Source of the DNA: Lutibaculum sp963816555
Lineage (GTDB): Bacteria > Pseudomonadota > Alphaproteobacteria > Rhizobiales > Tepidamorphaceae
Reading direction: 5' to 3'
Length of the DNA stretch: 64,000 nucleotides
Assembly (NCBI GenBank): GCA_963816555.1
Contig: CAWFLD010000007.1
Coordinates: forward strand, 310,001 to 374,000
The notes under the pieces are model-generated. The model did no database searches and was not told where the DNA came from. It worked only from the letters and a program-made list of their open reading frames with translations. A program made the translations under genes and the position numbers. Positions within the stretch are counted from its first letter, which is position 1; every line of letters begins with the position of its first letter. Positions 1 to 10,744 of this stretch are shown one piece after another.

Positions 1-555
1 TGCCGCGTCTCCCTCGCTCTCGCCGTCCGGCGACGGCGCCTCGTCGAGGATGCCGGCCGGCGGGTCGACCACCACGAAGCCGCCCTTCACGTCCACCGTC
101 GGCACCGCCTCCGCCGTGAACGGCACGTAGACCGTCTGGCGCAGCTGCCGGTAGCGGATCTCCAGGAGATCGCCGCCGCCGAAATCCTGCACCGCGACGA
201 TCTCGCCCACCGTCTCGCCGGCGCCGTCGCGGACGGCGAGGCCGATCAGGTCGGCGTGGTACCACTCGTCCTCGTCGGGCGGCGGCAGGCGGTCGCGGTC
301 GACGTAGAGGCGCTTGTTGGTCAGCGTCTCCGCGTCGTTCCGGTCCTCGACGCCGGCGAGATCGGCGATCAGCGCGTTCTTGCCGGGCCTCAGGCCGACG
401 ATCTCGAGGCGCCGCGAGCGGTCCTCGGTCTCGAGCGGCCCGTAGGCGGCGACGTCGGCCGGGTCGGCCGTGAAGGCGTGCAGCCGCACCTGGCCGCGCA
501 CGCCGTGCGGCGCGCCGATCCGTGCGATGCACACCCTGTTCCCGTCGTCCGCCAT
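1..555 (-). CDS. rimM: 16S rRNA processing protein RimM (partial, runs off left end)
   Basis: Ribosome maturation factor that binds ribosomal protein S19 and helps mature the 30S head. The frame opens with an ATG at 555 (MADDGNRVCIARIGAPHGVR), matching the typical RimM start (G-x-I-x-x-P-H-G-V-R-G), and continues for 185 codons to the window edge without a stop. The second half has the PRC-barrel signature: GEIVAVQDFGGGDLLEI, then a VYVPFT stretch and a VVDPPAGIL tail. Only the last residues are missing. It lies directly downstream of rpsP, the usual ffh-rpsP-rimM-trmD order, so trmD is expected beyond the window. Confidence 0.93.
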   Translation of the reverse strand, partial: MADDGNRVCIARIGAPHGVRGQVRLHAFTADPADVAAYGPLETEDRSRRLEIVGLRPGKNALIADLAGVEDRNDAETLTNKRLYVDRDRLPPPDEDEWYHADLIGLAVRDGAGETVGEIVAVQDFGGGDLLEIRYRQLRQTVYVPFTAEAVPTVDVKGGFVVVDPPAGILDEAPSPDGESEGDAA

Positions 556-594
556 GGCACCACGAAGACCTTGTCCGGCAAGCGGCGCGGCCGA

Positions 595-984
595 TTACTC
601 GGCCGTCGCCTCCTCGGCCGGCGCCTGGTTGGCGGCCGCGGCGGCCTCCTCGGCGGCGAGGCGGCGGGCCTCCTCGCGCTCCTGCGCCTTGCGGCCCGGC
701 TTCGCCTTCTCCGGGTTCGAGCGCTCGGGGCGCTTCATGACGCCCTGGGCGTCGAGCCAGCGCAGCACGCGGTCGGTCGGCACCGCGCCCTTGGCGACCC
801 AGTCCTTCGCCTTCTCGACGTCGAGCACGACGCGCTCGGGGTGGTCGTCCGGCAGCAGCGGGTTGTAGTGGCCGAGACGGTCGATGAAGCGGCCGTCGCG
901 CGGCGAGCGCGCGTCGGCGACGACGATGCGGTAGTACGGGCGCTTCTTCGAGCCGCCGCGGGACAGTCTGATCTTCAGTGCCAT
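595..984 (-). CDS. rpsP: 30S ribosomal protein S16
   Basis: Small-subunit ribosomal protein, 129 residues. It opens MALKIRLSRGGSKKRPYYRI and contains the expected SPRDGRFIDRLGHYNP block. The C-terminal 45 residues are an Arg/Glu/Ala-rich extension ending in AEEATAE, longer than enterobacterial S16 but common in Rhizobiales. It sits 75 bases downstream of ffh and 39 bases upstream of rimM, consistent with one ribosome/SRP operon. Confidence 0.96.
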   Translation of the reverse strand: MALKIRLSRGGSKKRPYYRIVVADARSPRDGRFIDRLGHYNPLLPDDHPERVVLDVEKAKDWVAKGAVPTDRVLRWLDAQGVMKRPERSNPEKAKPGRKAQEREEARRLAAEEAAAAANQAPAEEATAE

Positions 985-1058
985 TGAACGTCCTTCCGTC
1001 TTAAAGGCAGTGTCTGTCGTCCGTCTCAGGGCCGGCGCCGCCTCGGCGACCGGCCAGA

Positions 1059-2604
1059 TCACTTCTTCTTCTGCGGGCCCTTCGGCATGCCGGGAAGCCC
1101 CGGAAGGCCGCCACCCATGCCCGGCAGGCCGGGCGGCAGGCCCTGTCCGCCGCCGCCCTGCAGCTTCGACAGGTCGGGCATCTGGCCCTTGCCGCCGCCC
1201 ATCTGCTGCATCTGCTGCATCATCTCGGGGCTCGGCTGCGGCATGCCGCCGCCCATGCCTCCGCCCATGCCGCCGAAGAGCTTGGCCATCGCGCCCTTGC
1301 CCTTCTTGCCGCCCATCATCTTCATGACGTCGGCCATCTGGCGGTGCATCTTGAGGAGCTTGTTGACCTCCTCGACCTTGGTGCCCGAGCCGGCCGCGAC
1401 GCGCTTCTTGCGGCTCGCCTTCAGGATCTCCGGCTTGCGCCGCTCCTGCTTGGTCATCGAGGAGATGATCGCCTGCTGCCGCTTCAGGATCGAGTCGTCC
1501 ATGTTGGCGCCGTCGAGCTGCTTCTTCATCTTGCCGATGCCGGGCAGCATGCCGAGCACGCCGGACATGCCGCCGATCTTCTGCATCTGCTGCAGCTGCT
1601 CGGACAGGTCGTCGAGATCGAACTGGCCCTTGCGCATCTTGTCGGCGATGCGGTTGGCCTTCTCGGCGTCGATCGTCTCCGACGCCTTCTCGACGAGCGA
1701 GACGATGTCGCCCATGCCGAGGATGCGGTTGGCGATGCGCTCGGGATAGAACTCCTCGAGCTGGTCCATGCGCTCGCCGACGCCGACGAGCTTGATCGGC
1801 TTGCCGGTGATCGCGCGCATCGACAGCGCGGCGCCGCCGCGGCCGTCGCCGTCGAGGCGGGTCAGCACGATGCCGGTGAGGTCGAGCCGCTCGCCGAAGG
1901 CGCGCGCGGTGTTGACCGCGTCCTGGCCGGTCAGCGCGTCGGCGACGAGCAGCGTCTCGTGCGGCCGTGGCGGCCTTGTAGACGTCGGCCATCTCGGCCA
2001 TCAGCGCCTCGTCGACCGACTGCCGGCCGGCGGTGTCGAGCAGCACGACGTCGTAGCCGCCGAGGCGGGCCGCCTGCATGGCGCGGTTGGCGATCTGCAC
2101 CGGGCTCTGCCCGGCGACGATCGGCAGCGTGTCGAGGCCGCCCTGCTCTCCGAGCGCCTTGAGCTGCTCCATCGCGGCCGGGCGCCTCGTGTCGAGCGAG
2201 GCCATCAGCACCTTTCGCTTCTGGCGCTCGGTCAGGCGCTTGGCGATCTTGGCCGTCGAGGTCGTCTTGCCCGAGCCCTGCAGGCCGACCATCATGATCG
2301 GCACCGGCGAGGGAGCGTTCAGGTCGATCGGCACGCTCTCGGTGCCGAGCGTCTCGACGAGGGCGTCGTTGACGATCTTCACGACCATCTGGCCGGGCGT
2401 CACCGACTTGACGACCTCGACGCCGACGGCGCGCTCGCGCACCTTGTCGGTGAACTCCTTGACGACCTCGAGCGCGACGTCCGCCTCGAGCAGCGCGCGG
2501 CGGATCTCGCGCAGCGCCGTGGAGACGTCCTGCTCGCTCAGCGCGCCGCGGCCGGTCAGCCGGTCCAGTATGCCGGAAAGGCGGTCCTGCAGGCTCTCGA
2601 ACAT
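1059..2604 (-). CDS. ffh: Signal recognition particle protein Ffh (frame broken near 1965)
   Basis: GTPase of the signal recognition particle; binds 4.5S RNA (encoded here at 21764-21860) and delivers inner-membrane proteins to FtsY. The N domain starts MFESLQDRLSG; the G domain has the P-loop GLQGSGKTTSTAKIAK, the DTRRPAA and DTAGR motifs, and TRLDGDGRGGAAL. The Met/Gly-rich M domain ends GMPKGPQKKK. The frame breaks near 1965, between DVYKAAT and HETLLVADAL; the interval is 3n+1 long, so one missing CG repairs it. Since ffh is essential, I take this as sequence error. Its ATG overlaps the stop of the upstream small gene (TGATG). Confidence 0.93.
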
Positions 2605-2858
2605 CACATCACTCCGCTTGGGCCGGGGGCCTGGCTTGAGCCAGGGGCTTGGCTTGAGCCAGGGGCTTGGGCCGAGGGCTTGGCGGCCAGGGCGGCGTCG
2701 AAATGCGCCGTCGCCGTCTCGAACTTGTCCCGGCACCCGGGATTGCAGAAGCCGACGACCCGGCCGCGATAGAGCGTCAGCGAATCCGCCCGGACGGGAT
2801 CTCCCGACCAGGGGCAGGTCGCATTCACGCAGTCCGCGATGTCGAGGCTCGTGGCCAT
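2604..2858 (-). CDS. Small cysteine-containing YHS/TRASH-like protein
   Basis: Protein of 84 residues from the ATG at 2858 (MATSLDIADCVNATCPWSGD); a GTG at 2894 would add 12 residues. Four cysteines (C-x4-C, then F-C-N-P-G-C) and the phrase RGRVVGFCNPGCRDKFETA resemble YHS or TRASH metal-binding modules; similar short proteins in Methylobacterium relatives are often labelled glutathione S-transferase without good reason. The C-terminus is low complexity (repeated SSQAPG), encoded by an 18-base tandem repeat. Its stop overlaps the ffh start, so it is translationally coupled to ffh. Metal binding is inference; no function is known to me. Confidence 0.7.
   Translation of the reverse strand: MATSLDIADCVNATCPWSGDPVRADSLTLYRGRVVGFCNPGCRDKFETATAHFDAALAAKPSAQAPGSSQAPGSSQAPGPSGVM
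2633..2668. repeat. Two tandem copies of an 18-base unit
   Basis: Positions 2633-2650 and 2651-2668 are identical 18-base units (beginning ggcttgagcc); degraded partial copies flank both sides. They lie in the 3' end of the small gene upstream of ffh and encode a repeated six-residue Ser-Gln-Ala-Pro-Gly-Ser unit, so copy number can change without shifting the frame. Confidence 0.9.
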
Positions 2859-3178
2859 CCGTTCAAGATCCGTATGCGCAAACGCCGACGGCACCCGTGG
2901 GCGAACCCTCGCTGACGGGTGGCGACCCTTACCGCCTCACGTGCGGAACGGCCGAGCGACGACTGGCGTCTCAAGTTAGGTGGCGGGTGATACGCGCGAC
3001 GGGCGCGGGAGTCAAGGAATGGCGGCGGAGCGGGCCGCCGCGTCGGTTCGCCGCGACCGCGCGAGCCCCGCGCCCGATCCGATCGCGGCCGGCCCGCGTT
3101 GACCCCGGCAGACCCTCGCCCGGCAAACCCCGGCGCCGCGCGGCGCCGTCTGTCCGACCGCGACAACGAGGTTACCCG
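2859..3178. other. Intergenic region between divergent genes
   Basis: About 320 bases between the minus-strand small gene/ffh unit and the plus-strand gene at 3179. It must carry promoters for both directions. I see no clear sigma-70 boxes, hairpin or conserved coding frame. Confidence 0.5.
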
Positions 3179-3664
3179 ATGCGCATCTCACCGGCCGTGC
3201 TTCTCGCCGGCGCCCTCTTCGCCACCGCGGCCCACGCCCGGGAAGAGGCGCCGCCCTACCGCGACGACCGCTCCGACGCGGCCAGCCTCATCGGCTCCTA
3301 CTACAACGCCATCAACCGGCACGAATACGCGCGGGCCTGGTCGTACTGGGGCGAGAAGGGGCCGGGCACGCCCTACGACGCCTTCGCCGCCGGCTTCGCC
3401 GACGCCCGGCATGTCGACCTCGCCACCGGCGACCCCCGCGCCGAGGGCGCGGCGGGAAGCGTCTACGTCTCCCTGCCCGTCGCGATCGCCTCGCACGGCC
3501 CCGACGGCGCCGTCACGACCTATGCCGGCTGCTACGTCGTGCGCAAGGTCGAGCCGCAGATCCAGGAGCCACCCTTCGTCCCGCTGCACATCTCGAGCGG
3601 CAGCCTGAAGAAGGTCGAAGGCCCCTACGAAGAGAGCGTGCCGAAGGACTGCCCCGCGCAATGA
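3179..3664 (+). CDS. Hypothetical secreted/periplasmic protein
   Basis: 161 residues. The first 20 form a Sec signal peptide (MRISPAVLLAGALFATAAHA, cleavage after AHA). The mature part has a SLIGSYYNAINRHEYARAWS segment, reminiscent of NTF2-like small folds in which a helix pair precedes a curved sheet, and only two cysteines (in AGCYVV and KDCPAQ) that could form a disulfide. I recognise no named family. It is monocistronic, with minus-strand genes on both sides (convergent with the amino acid transporter genes downstream). Confidence 0.7.
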   Translation: MRISPAVLLAGALFATAAHAREEAPPYRDDRSDAASLIGSYYNAINRHEYARAWSYWGEKGPGTPYDAFAAGFADARHVDLATGDPRAEGAAGSVYVSLPVAIASHGPDGAVTTYAGCYVVRKVEPQIQEPPFVPLHISSGSLKKVEGPYEESVPKDCPAQ

Positions 3665-3748
3665 CCACGGGACTGACCTCCCGTGGCGCCCTTCCCCGCC
3701 GTGAGCCCCGGTTGCGCCGCGCGAGCGGCGGGGCCGGGGCGGTCCGGG

Positions 3749-4513
3749 TCAGAGCACCTGCTCGAGGAACGCCTTGGTGCGCGGCTCCTGGGGGCGGGCG
3801 AGGATCTCGGCCGGGGGGCCGTGCTCGACGATCACGCCCTGGTCGGTGAAGTAGACGTGCTCGGCGACCTCGCGGGCGAAGCCCATCTCGTGGGTGACGA
3901 TCAGGCAGGTCATGCCTTCCGTGACGAGCTGGCGGATCGTCGACAGCACCTCCTTCACGGTCTCCGGGTCGAGCGCCGCCGTCACCTCGTCGAACAGCAT
4001 GATGTCGGGCCGCATGGCGAGCGAGCGGGCGATCGCAACGCGCTGCTGCTGGCCGCCGGACAGCTCGCCCGGATAGGCGTCCTCCTTGCCCTCGAGCCGG
4101 ACCTTCTTCATCAGCGCGCGCGCCCGCTCCTCGACCTCGCGGCGGTCCTCCTTCAGGACGTGCACCGGCGCCATCATCACGTTCTGCAGCGCCGTCCTGT
4201 GCGGGAAGAGGTTGTACTGCTGGAAGACCATGCCGACCTTGCGGCGCAGGGCGAGCTTGTCGAGCTTCGGGTCGTGGACCTCCTGGCCCTCGACGAGGAT
4301 CGAGCCCGAATCGATCGGCACCAGCGCGTTGACGCAGCGGATGAGCGTCGACTTGCCCGAGCCGGACGGGCCGATGATGCAGATCGCCTCGCCCTTCGTC
4401 ACGTCCATCGAGATGCCCTTCAGCACCTCGAAACTGGCGAAGGACTTGCGCACGTCGCGCAGCCGCAGGATCGGCTCGTCGGGCGTCCAGCCTGTGGTTT
4501 CGTTCATGGACAT
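3749..4513 (-). CDS. Polar amino acid ABC transporter, ATP-binding subunit
   Basis: 254-residue ATPase of the GlnQ/HisP type that powers amino acid import. Walker A is GPSGSGKST, the Q-loop is VFQQYNLFPH, the signature is LSGGQQQRVAIAR, Walker B is IMLFDEVTAALDPE and the switch histidine is in IVTHEMGFARE. The ATG at 4513 overlaps the stop of the upstream permease (TGATG), favouring this start over the internal ATG at 4507. Last gene of the SBP-permease-permease-ATPase unit. Substrate cannot be read from sequence. Confidence 0.92.
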   Translation of the reverse strand: MSMNETTGWTPDEPILRLRDVRKSFASFEVLKGISMDVTKGEAICIIGPSGSGKSTLIRCVNALVPIDSGSILVEGQEVHDPKLDKLALRRKVGMVFQQYNLFPHRTALQNVMMAPVHVLKEDRREVEERARALMKKVRLEGKEDAYPGELSGGQQQRVAIARSLAMRPDIMLFDEVTAALDPETVKEVLSTIRQLVTEGMTCLIVTHEMGFAREVAEHVYFTDQGVIVEHGPPAEILARPQEPRTKAFLEQVL

Positions 4514-5356
4514 CAGGCCCTGACCTTGAATCGCCGCTCGAGCCGCCGGGTCGATGACGTCGATCGGATAGCAGTAGACGAAGAAGCAGATGAGGGCGAA
4601 GCCGTAGAGCGGCGCCAGCAGCTCCGGCCGGCCGCCCTCGGCGGCGTGGACCTGCGAGGTCAGCGTCAGCATCTCGGAGACGCCGACCACGGAGGCGAGC
4701 ACCGTCGCCATCGTGACGAGGGAATAGAGGTTCATCCACGGCGGCAGCATGCGGCGCACGCACTGCGGCAGGATGATCATCCACATGGTCTGCGCGCGCG
4801 AGAAGGCCAGCGCCTCGGCCGATTCCCACTGGCCGTCGGGGATCGAGCGGACCGCGCCCCGGACGATCTCGGAGACGTTCGCCATGACCGGCAGCGAGAA
4901 GCCGATGACCGCCTTCACCCAGTCCGGGAACGGGATCGTCACGCCGGCGATGGTGAACTCGTAGGGCACGAGGAACATCGCGAAGAACAGGAGCACGAGC
5001 CACGGCGAGTTGCGGAAGAACTGCGTGATGAACCACGCGAGCTTGCGCACCGGGGCGAGCAGGCTGACGGCCATCAGCCCGAGCCCCAGCCCGACGAGCG
5101 TGCCGAGGGCCATCGCCATCAGCGAGATCGCGATGTTGAAGACGAAGCCGCGCAGGAGCAGCGGCGCCCACTTGATGATGACGGCGATCGGCGACAGACG
5201 CTCGTCGCCCGCCTGGGCCATCGCGGCGCCGCTCGACAGCGCGACGATGGCCGCGAGCGCCAGCCCGTGCCACAGGCGCAGCCTGATGTGGGGCACGGGG
5301 CCCGGCCGCAGCGGCGGGGCCGGCGGCAGCAGGACGGGGAGGCGGCGGGCGCTCAT
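4513..5356 (-). CDS. Amino acid ABC transporter permease (HisM/GlnP type; frame broken near 4543)
   Basis: Inner-membrane permease with an unusually long N-terminal leader (about 50 residues, including a hydrophobic segment) before the first conserved transport helix. Conserved: FFRNSPWLVLLFF near the middle and the EAA loop ESAEALAFSRAQTMWMIILP. The raw frame runs into the ATPase gene; near 4543 a shift restores the usual tail RRLERRFKVRA and a TGA at 4515-4513. The interval is 3n+1 long, consistent with one missing CG. Start overlaps the previous gene's stop (ATGA). Confidence 0.88.
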
Positions 5357-6100
5357 CGGCCGTAGCCCGGGATGCGCATGGCCCGCTCCCAGCGATGCAT
5401 GACGAAGACGAGCACGCCGACGAGCGTCACGTAGGCGAAGAGCAGGAAGATCATCATCTCCAGCACGTTCTGCGAGGTGCCCCAGATCTGCTTGGCGACG
5501 TAGAGCATCTCCGGCACGGCGATCGCGTAGGCGAGCGTCGTCGTCTTGAGCAGGTTGACGAGGTTGTTGTTGAGCGCCGGCAGGCAGACCCGCAGGGCGA
5601 GCGGCAGGACGACGTGGAGGTAGGTGCCGAGCCGCGTGTAGCCGAGCGCCTCGGCGGCCTCGACCGTGGTGCGCGGCACCGCGTCGATGCCGGAGCGGAA
5701 GATCTCGACGTTGAAGGCGCCGGCGAAGAGCGACAGCGAGATGATCGCCCACTGCGACGTTCGACAGGATCGGCTGGTCGAGGCCCCACTTGTTCTGCAC
5801 GGTGGGCAGCAGCACGCCGACGCCGAAATAGAAGAAGAAGATCTGCACCAGCGGCGGCGTGTTGCGGAACAGCGTGATGAAGCCGTTCACGCCGCCGCGC
5901 AGGATCCAGAGGTTGGAGCCCTGCAGCCAGGCCCCGAAGATGCCGATGACGAGGCTCGCCAGGATCGACACGACGCTGAGATAGATCGTCATCCAGAAGC
6001 CGTGCAGCATCTGGTTGGCGTCGTAGGGGTCGTAGAAGATCGTGAAGTTGAAGCCGGTCGTTTCGTGCAGCCAACGGAAGAAGTCGGCGATCTCGGACAT
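5353..6100 (-). CDS. Amino acid ABC transporter permease (frame broken near 5757)
   Basis: First permease of the importer. N-terminal half: FWMTIYLSVVSILASLVIGI helix and the LFRNTPPLVQIFFFYFGVG signature. After a break near 5757 the frame resumes at WAIISLSLFAGAF, then the EAA loop VEAAEALGYTRLGTYLHVVLP and a final helix ending in PGYGR. Loss of one CG in a tgCGCGacg context explains the break (length 3n+1). Forms a heterodimer with the neighbouring permease. Confidence 0.88.
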
Positions 6101-6130
6101 GCGCGCTCCCGGGATTCCGGCCTTGAGCCG

Positions 6131-6156
6131 CGTGAGAGGGCTCCCGCCCTCTCACG
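6131..6156 (-). terminator. Intergenic hairpin between binding-protein and permease genes
   Basis: A perfect 10-base stem (6131-6140 with 6147-6156, six-base loop) lies between the stop of the substrate-binding protein gene and the start of the permease. There is no T tract, so this is more likely an mRNA-stabilising or partial-attenuation stem giving more binding protein than permease than a full terminator. Confidence 0.6.
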
Positions 6157-6177
6157 CATCGGGTCGTGCGGGCGGGC

Positions 6178-6984
6178 TCAGTTGCCCTTGTACTTCTCGT
6201 GCATGCGCTGGGAGTAGTCGGTGGGCTTGATGCCCCACTTCTTCTCCTCCTGGATGATCGTGCCGTCCTTCATCCACTCGATCGTCGTCTCGTGCAGGAA
6301 CTCCTGCATCTGGTTCTCGCCCTTGGCGACGGCCATGATCCACGGCGTCTCCATGATGCCCTCGAAGGGCATCTCGAAGTTCTCGCTCCACTCCTTGTCG
6401 AGCAGCTTGCCGGCGATGAAGGTCTGGTCGTAGAGATAGGCGACGCAGCGGCCCTGCTTCAGCGCGAAGAGCGGCTTCTCCGAGCCGTCGAACGCGATGA
6501 TGTCGGCGCCGTATTTCTGGGCGACGTCCTTGTTGTACCAGGCGCCGGTCGTGCCGCAGACGGGCGCGCCCTTGAGGTCGTCCCAGCTCTTCAGGTTCGC
6601 CTTCTTCAGCGCCAGCACGTTGACCGCGTCGGAATAGTAGGGCGGATCGATCGCCTGCACGACGGCGCGCCGCTCCGGCTTGTCCGACATGGTGGCGATG
6701 AGGACGTCGATCTTGCCCTGCTGCAGGAACTCGATGCGGTTCGCCGAGATGACCGGGACGAGCTCGAGCTTCACGCCGAGGCGCTTGGCGACGTCCGCGG
6801 CGAGATCGGGCTCGATGCCGACGATGTCGCCGGACGGGTCGCGGAAGCCGAAGGGCCGGTAGTCGGCCTTGACGCCGACGACCAGCGTCCCCTTGTCCTT
6901 GACGTCCTGCATCACGTCGGCCGATGCGGTGGTGGCATGCAGCGCGAAGATCGCTGCCAGAACGGCCAGTCCGCTCTTCATCAT
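6178..6984 (-). CDS. Amino acid ABC transporter substrate-binding protein (family 3)
   Basis: 268-residue periplasmic receptor. The signal peptide runs MMKSGLAVLAAIFALHATTASA; start chosen because aaggag lies 9 bases upstream of the ATG at 6984, whereas a longer frame lacks a signal. The SBP_bac_3 motifs are present: GTLVVGVKADYRPFGFRD, DLAADVAKRLG, and DVLIATMSDKPERR (the T-x-x-x-x-R-x-x ligand loop). One cysteine pair, in APVCGTT and GRCVAY, could form the family disulfide. First gene of the importer operon. Confidence 0.93.
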   Translation of the reverse strand: MMKSGLAVLAAIFALHATTASADVMQDVKDKGTLVVGVKADYRPFGFRDPSGDIVGIEPDLAADVAKRLGVKLELVPVISANRIEFLQQGKIDVLIATMSDKPERRAVVQAIDPPYYSDAVNVLALKKANLKSWDDLKGAPVCGTTGAWYNKDVAQKYGADIIAFDGSEKPLFALKQGRCVAYLYDQTFIAGKLLDKEWSENFEMPFEGIMETPWIMAVAKGENQMQEFLHETTIEWMKDGTIIQEEKKWGIKPTDYSQRMHEKYKGN

Positions 6985-7149
6985 GAGGATGTTCTCCTTG
7001 GTTCCGCGGGAGCGGCAGGAGCGGGATCGCGTTCCCGCCGCCGGCACCCATTGTCGTCCAAAGAATCCTGCGCGCCTAGTGCACTTTCCGGGCAGCGTCT
7101 GCCGCGCGAGGCGGCAGCGGCGGCGCCCGTGGCCGCGCTCTCCCGGAGC

Positions 7150-8091
7150 CTAGTAGCCCTGGCGGGGATCGACGACGTTCTCGAGCGTCTGGCCCTGCTC
7201 GTGGCGGCGGATCTGCGCGACGACGTAGGCGGCCACGTCGTCGGGATCGCTCTCGGCGGCGACGTGCGGCGTGATCAGGATGCGCGGGTCGTCCCAGAGC
7301 GGGCTTTCCTTGGGCAGCGGCTCGGTCTCGAAGACGTCGAGCGAGCAGCCCCGGAGGACGCCCTGGTCGAGCGCCCGGAGGATGTCGGCCTCGACCTGCA
7401 CCTTGCCGCGGCCGGCATTGATCAGGGCGGCGCCGCCGAGCCTGTTGTCGCGCCGGAGCTCGGACAGGAGCTCGAGGTCGATGAGCCCCTCCGTCTCCGG
7501 CGTCAGCGGCAGGAGCGACACGAGGATGTCGGTCCGGTTGAGGAACGGGCGAAGGCCCTCCTCGCCGGCGAAGCAGGCGATCCCCTCGACGGTCTTCGGG
7601 CTGCGGCTCCAGCCCGCGACGTCGTAGCCCAGTCCCTTCAGCGCGCGCGCCGCCGCCTGCCCGAGCACGCCGAGCCCCATGACGCCGACGGTGACGTCGC
7701 GCGCCATCGGGTGGGAATGCTCGCGCCACAGATGCGCCTGCTGCTGGCGGAAATAGTCGATCTGCCGGCGGTGGTGGACGAGCACCTGCAGCACCACCCA
7801 TTCCTTCATCCGCTCGGTCAGGCTGTCGTCGACGACCCGGACGATCGGCACGTCGGGCAGGTTGGCCTGCCGCAGCAGGTGGTCGACGCCGGCGCCGAGG
7901 GAGAACAGGACCTCGAGGTTCTCGAAGCGCGTGAAGATCCCCTCCGGCGCGTGCCAGGCGCACGCATAGCGGATGGCGGGCGGGTCGAGGGGGTCGGAAT
8001 GGGCGACGACGTCGATCTCGGGGGCGAGACGCCTGAACCGCGCCTCCCACTCCGCGACGTCCCAGCCGTCAATGGCGAGAAGAAGCGACAT
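7150..8091 (-). CDS. ghrA: D-isomer-specific 2-hydroxyacid dehydrogenase (glyoxylate/hydroxypyruvate reductase A type)
   Basis: 313 residues. NAD(P)H-dependent reduction of glyoxylate or hydroxypyruvate is the known role of this family. The Rossmann motif is GVMGLGVLGQAAARAL near residue 140, the catalytic Arg in INAGRGK near 230, the Glu in the DVFETEPLP segment and the His in ITPHVAA near 280. An agaggaag ribosome site precedes the ATG at 8091. It starts 47 bases after yejF ends and may be the last gene of that operon. Exact substrate is uncertain. Confidence 0.85.
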   Translation of the reverse strand: MSLLLAIDGWDVAEWEARFRRLAPEIDVVAHSDPLDPPAIRYACAWHAPEGIFTRFENLEVLFSLGAGVDHLLRQANLPDVPIVRVVDDSLTERMKEWVVLQVLVHHRRQIDYFRQQQAHLWREHSHPMARDVTVGVMGLGVLGQAAARALKGLGYDVAGWSRSPKTVEGIACFAGEEGLRPFLNRTDILVSLLPLTPETEGLIDLELLSELRRDNRLGGAALINAGRGKVQVEADILRALDQGVLRGCSLDVFETEPLPKESPLWDDPRILITPHVAAESDPDDVAAYVVAQIRRHEQGQTLENVVDPRQGY

Positions 8092-8138
8092 GGCTCTTCC
8101 TCTACCGGCCGGCGGAACCGCCGTCGAGAGCGAATCGC

Positions 8139-9778
<1,640 letters not shown>

Positions 9779-9782
<4 letters not shown>

Positions 9783-10744
9783 GCGGCGTTCTCCCTCGGC
9801 GTCTTCTCGTGGGCGTCCGCGCAGCGGCCGTGCTCGATCTCGACCGTGGCGTGCGGCAGGTCGAACTCCTCCTCGAGCGTGCGCTTGATCTCGCGGATGA
9901 CGTGCGGCGCCTCCGCGTCGGCGGCGATCCGGGCGTGCAGCGTCGCCATCTTGCGCTGCTCGGTGATCGCCCAGACGTGGACGTGGTGGACCTCCTCGAC
10001 CTCGTCGACCGCCTCGACGATCGCGGGGCCGATACGGCGCGAATCGATCTCCGGCGGCGCGCCCTCGAGCAGGATGTGGCCGCTCTCGGAGACGATGCGC
10101 CAGGCCGAGCGCAGGACGATCGCGGCGATGACGACCGACAGGATCGGGTCGATCGGCGTCCAGCCCGTCGCCATGATGATGCCCGCGGCCACGAGGGCGC
10201 CGACCGAGCCGAGCAGGTCGCCCAGCACGTGCAGCGCCGCGCCGCGCATGTTGAGGTTGTCCTGGTCGCCGCCGTGCAGCAGCCAGAACGCCGCGATGTT
10301 GACCACGAGCCCGGCGACCGCCACGGCGAGCATCAGGCCGCCGGTGATCGGGTTCGGCGATTCCAGGCGCGTCCACGCCTCGTAGACGATCCAGCCGCAG
10401 ATGAAGAACAGGGTCAGCCCGTTCGCGAAGGCGACGAGGATCTGGAAGCGGTCCCAGCCATAGGTGCGCTGCCAGTCGGCCGGGCGCCGGGCGAGCCGGA
10501 AGGCGAACCACGACATGCCGAGGGCGGCGAAGTCGGTCAGCATGTGCCCGGCATCGGCCAGCAGGGCGAGCGAGCCGGACACGAGGCCGCCGAACACCTC
10601 CGCGAGCATGAACAGCCCGGTGAGGCCGGCCGCCAGCGCCACCCGCGTCTCGCTCGCATGGGCGGCATGGTCGTGATGCCCGTGCCCGTGCCCATGGCTG
10701 TGACCGTGGCCGTGATCGTGGCGATGGTCGTGATCGTGGCTCAT
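9779..10744 (-). CDS. Cation diffusion facilitator (zinc-type) transporter
   Basis: 321 residues. The first 27 are extremely His/Asp-rich (about a dozen His), a typical metal-buffering leader. Six membrane segments follow; the metal site residues are visible as DAGHMLTD in helix 2 and HVLGD in helix 5, the Asp/His set used by Zn transporters of the CzcD/ZitB group. The C-terminal cytosolic domain (VHHVHVWAIT) is the usual dimer domain. It overlaps yejE by 4 bases and yejF by 4 bases, so it is a true operon member, not a neighbour by chance. Likely proton-driven efflux of Zn or similar divalent ions. Confidence 0.9.

Noticed and set aside
256..987. Long plus-strand frames opposite rimM, rpsP and ffh
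   Set aside because: Shadows of strongly conserved minus-strand genes in GC-rich DNA; residues are low complexity and show no family motif.
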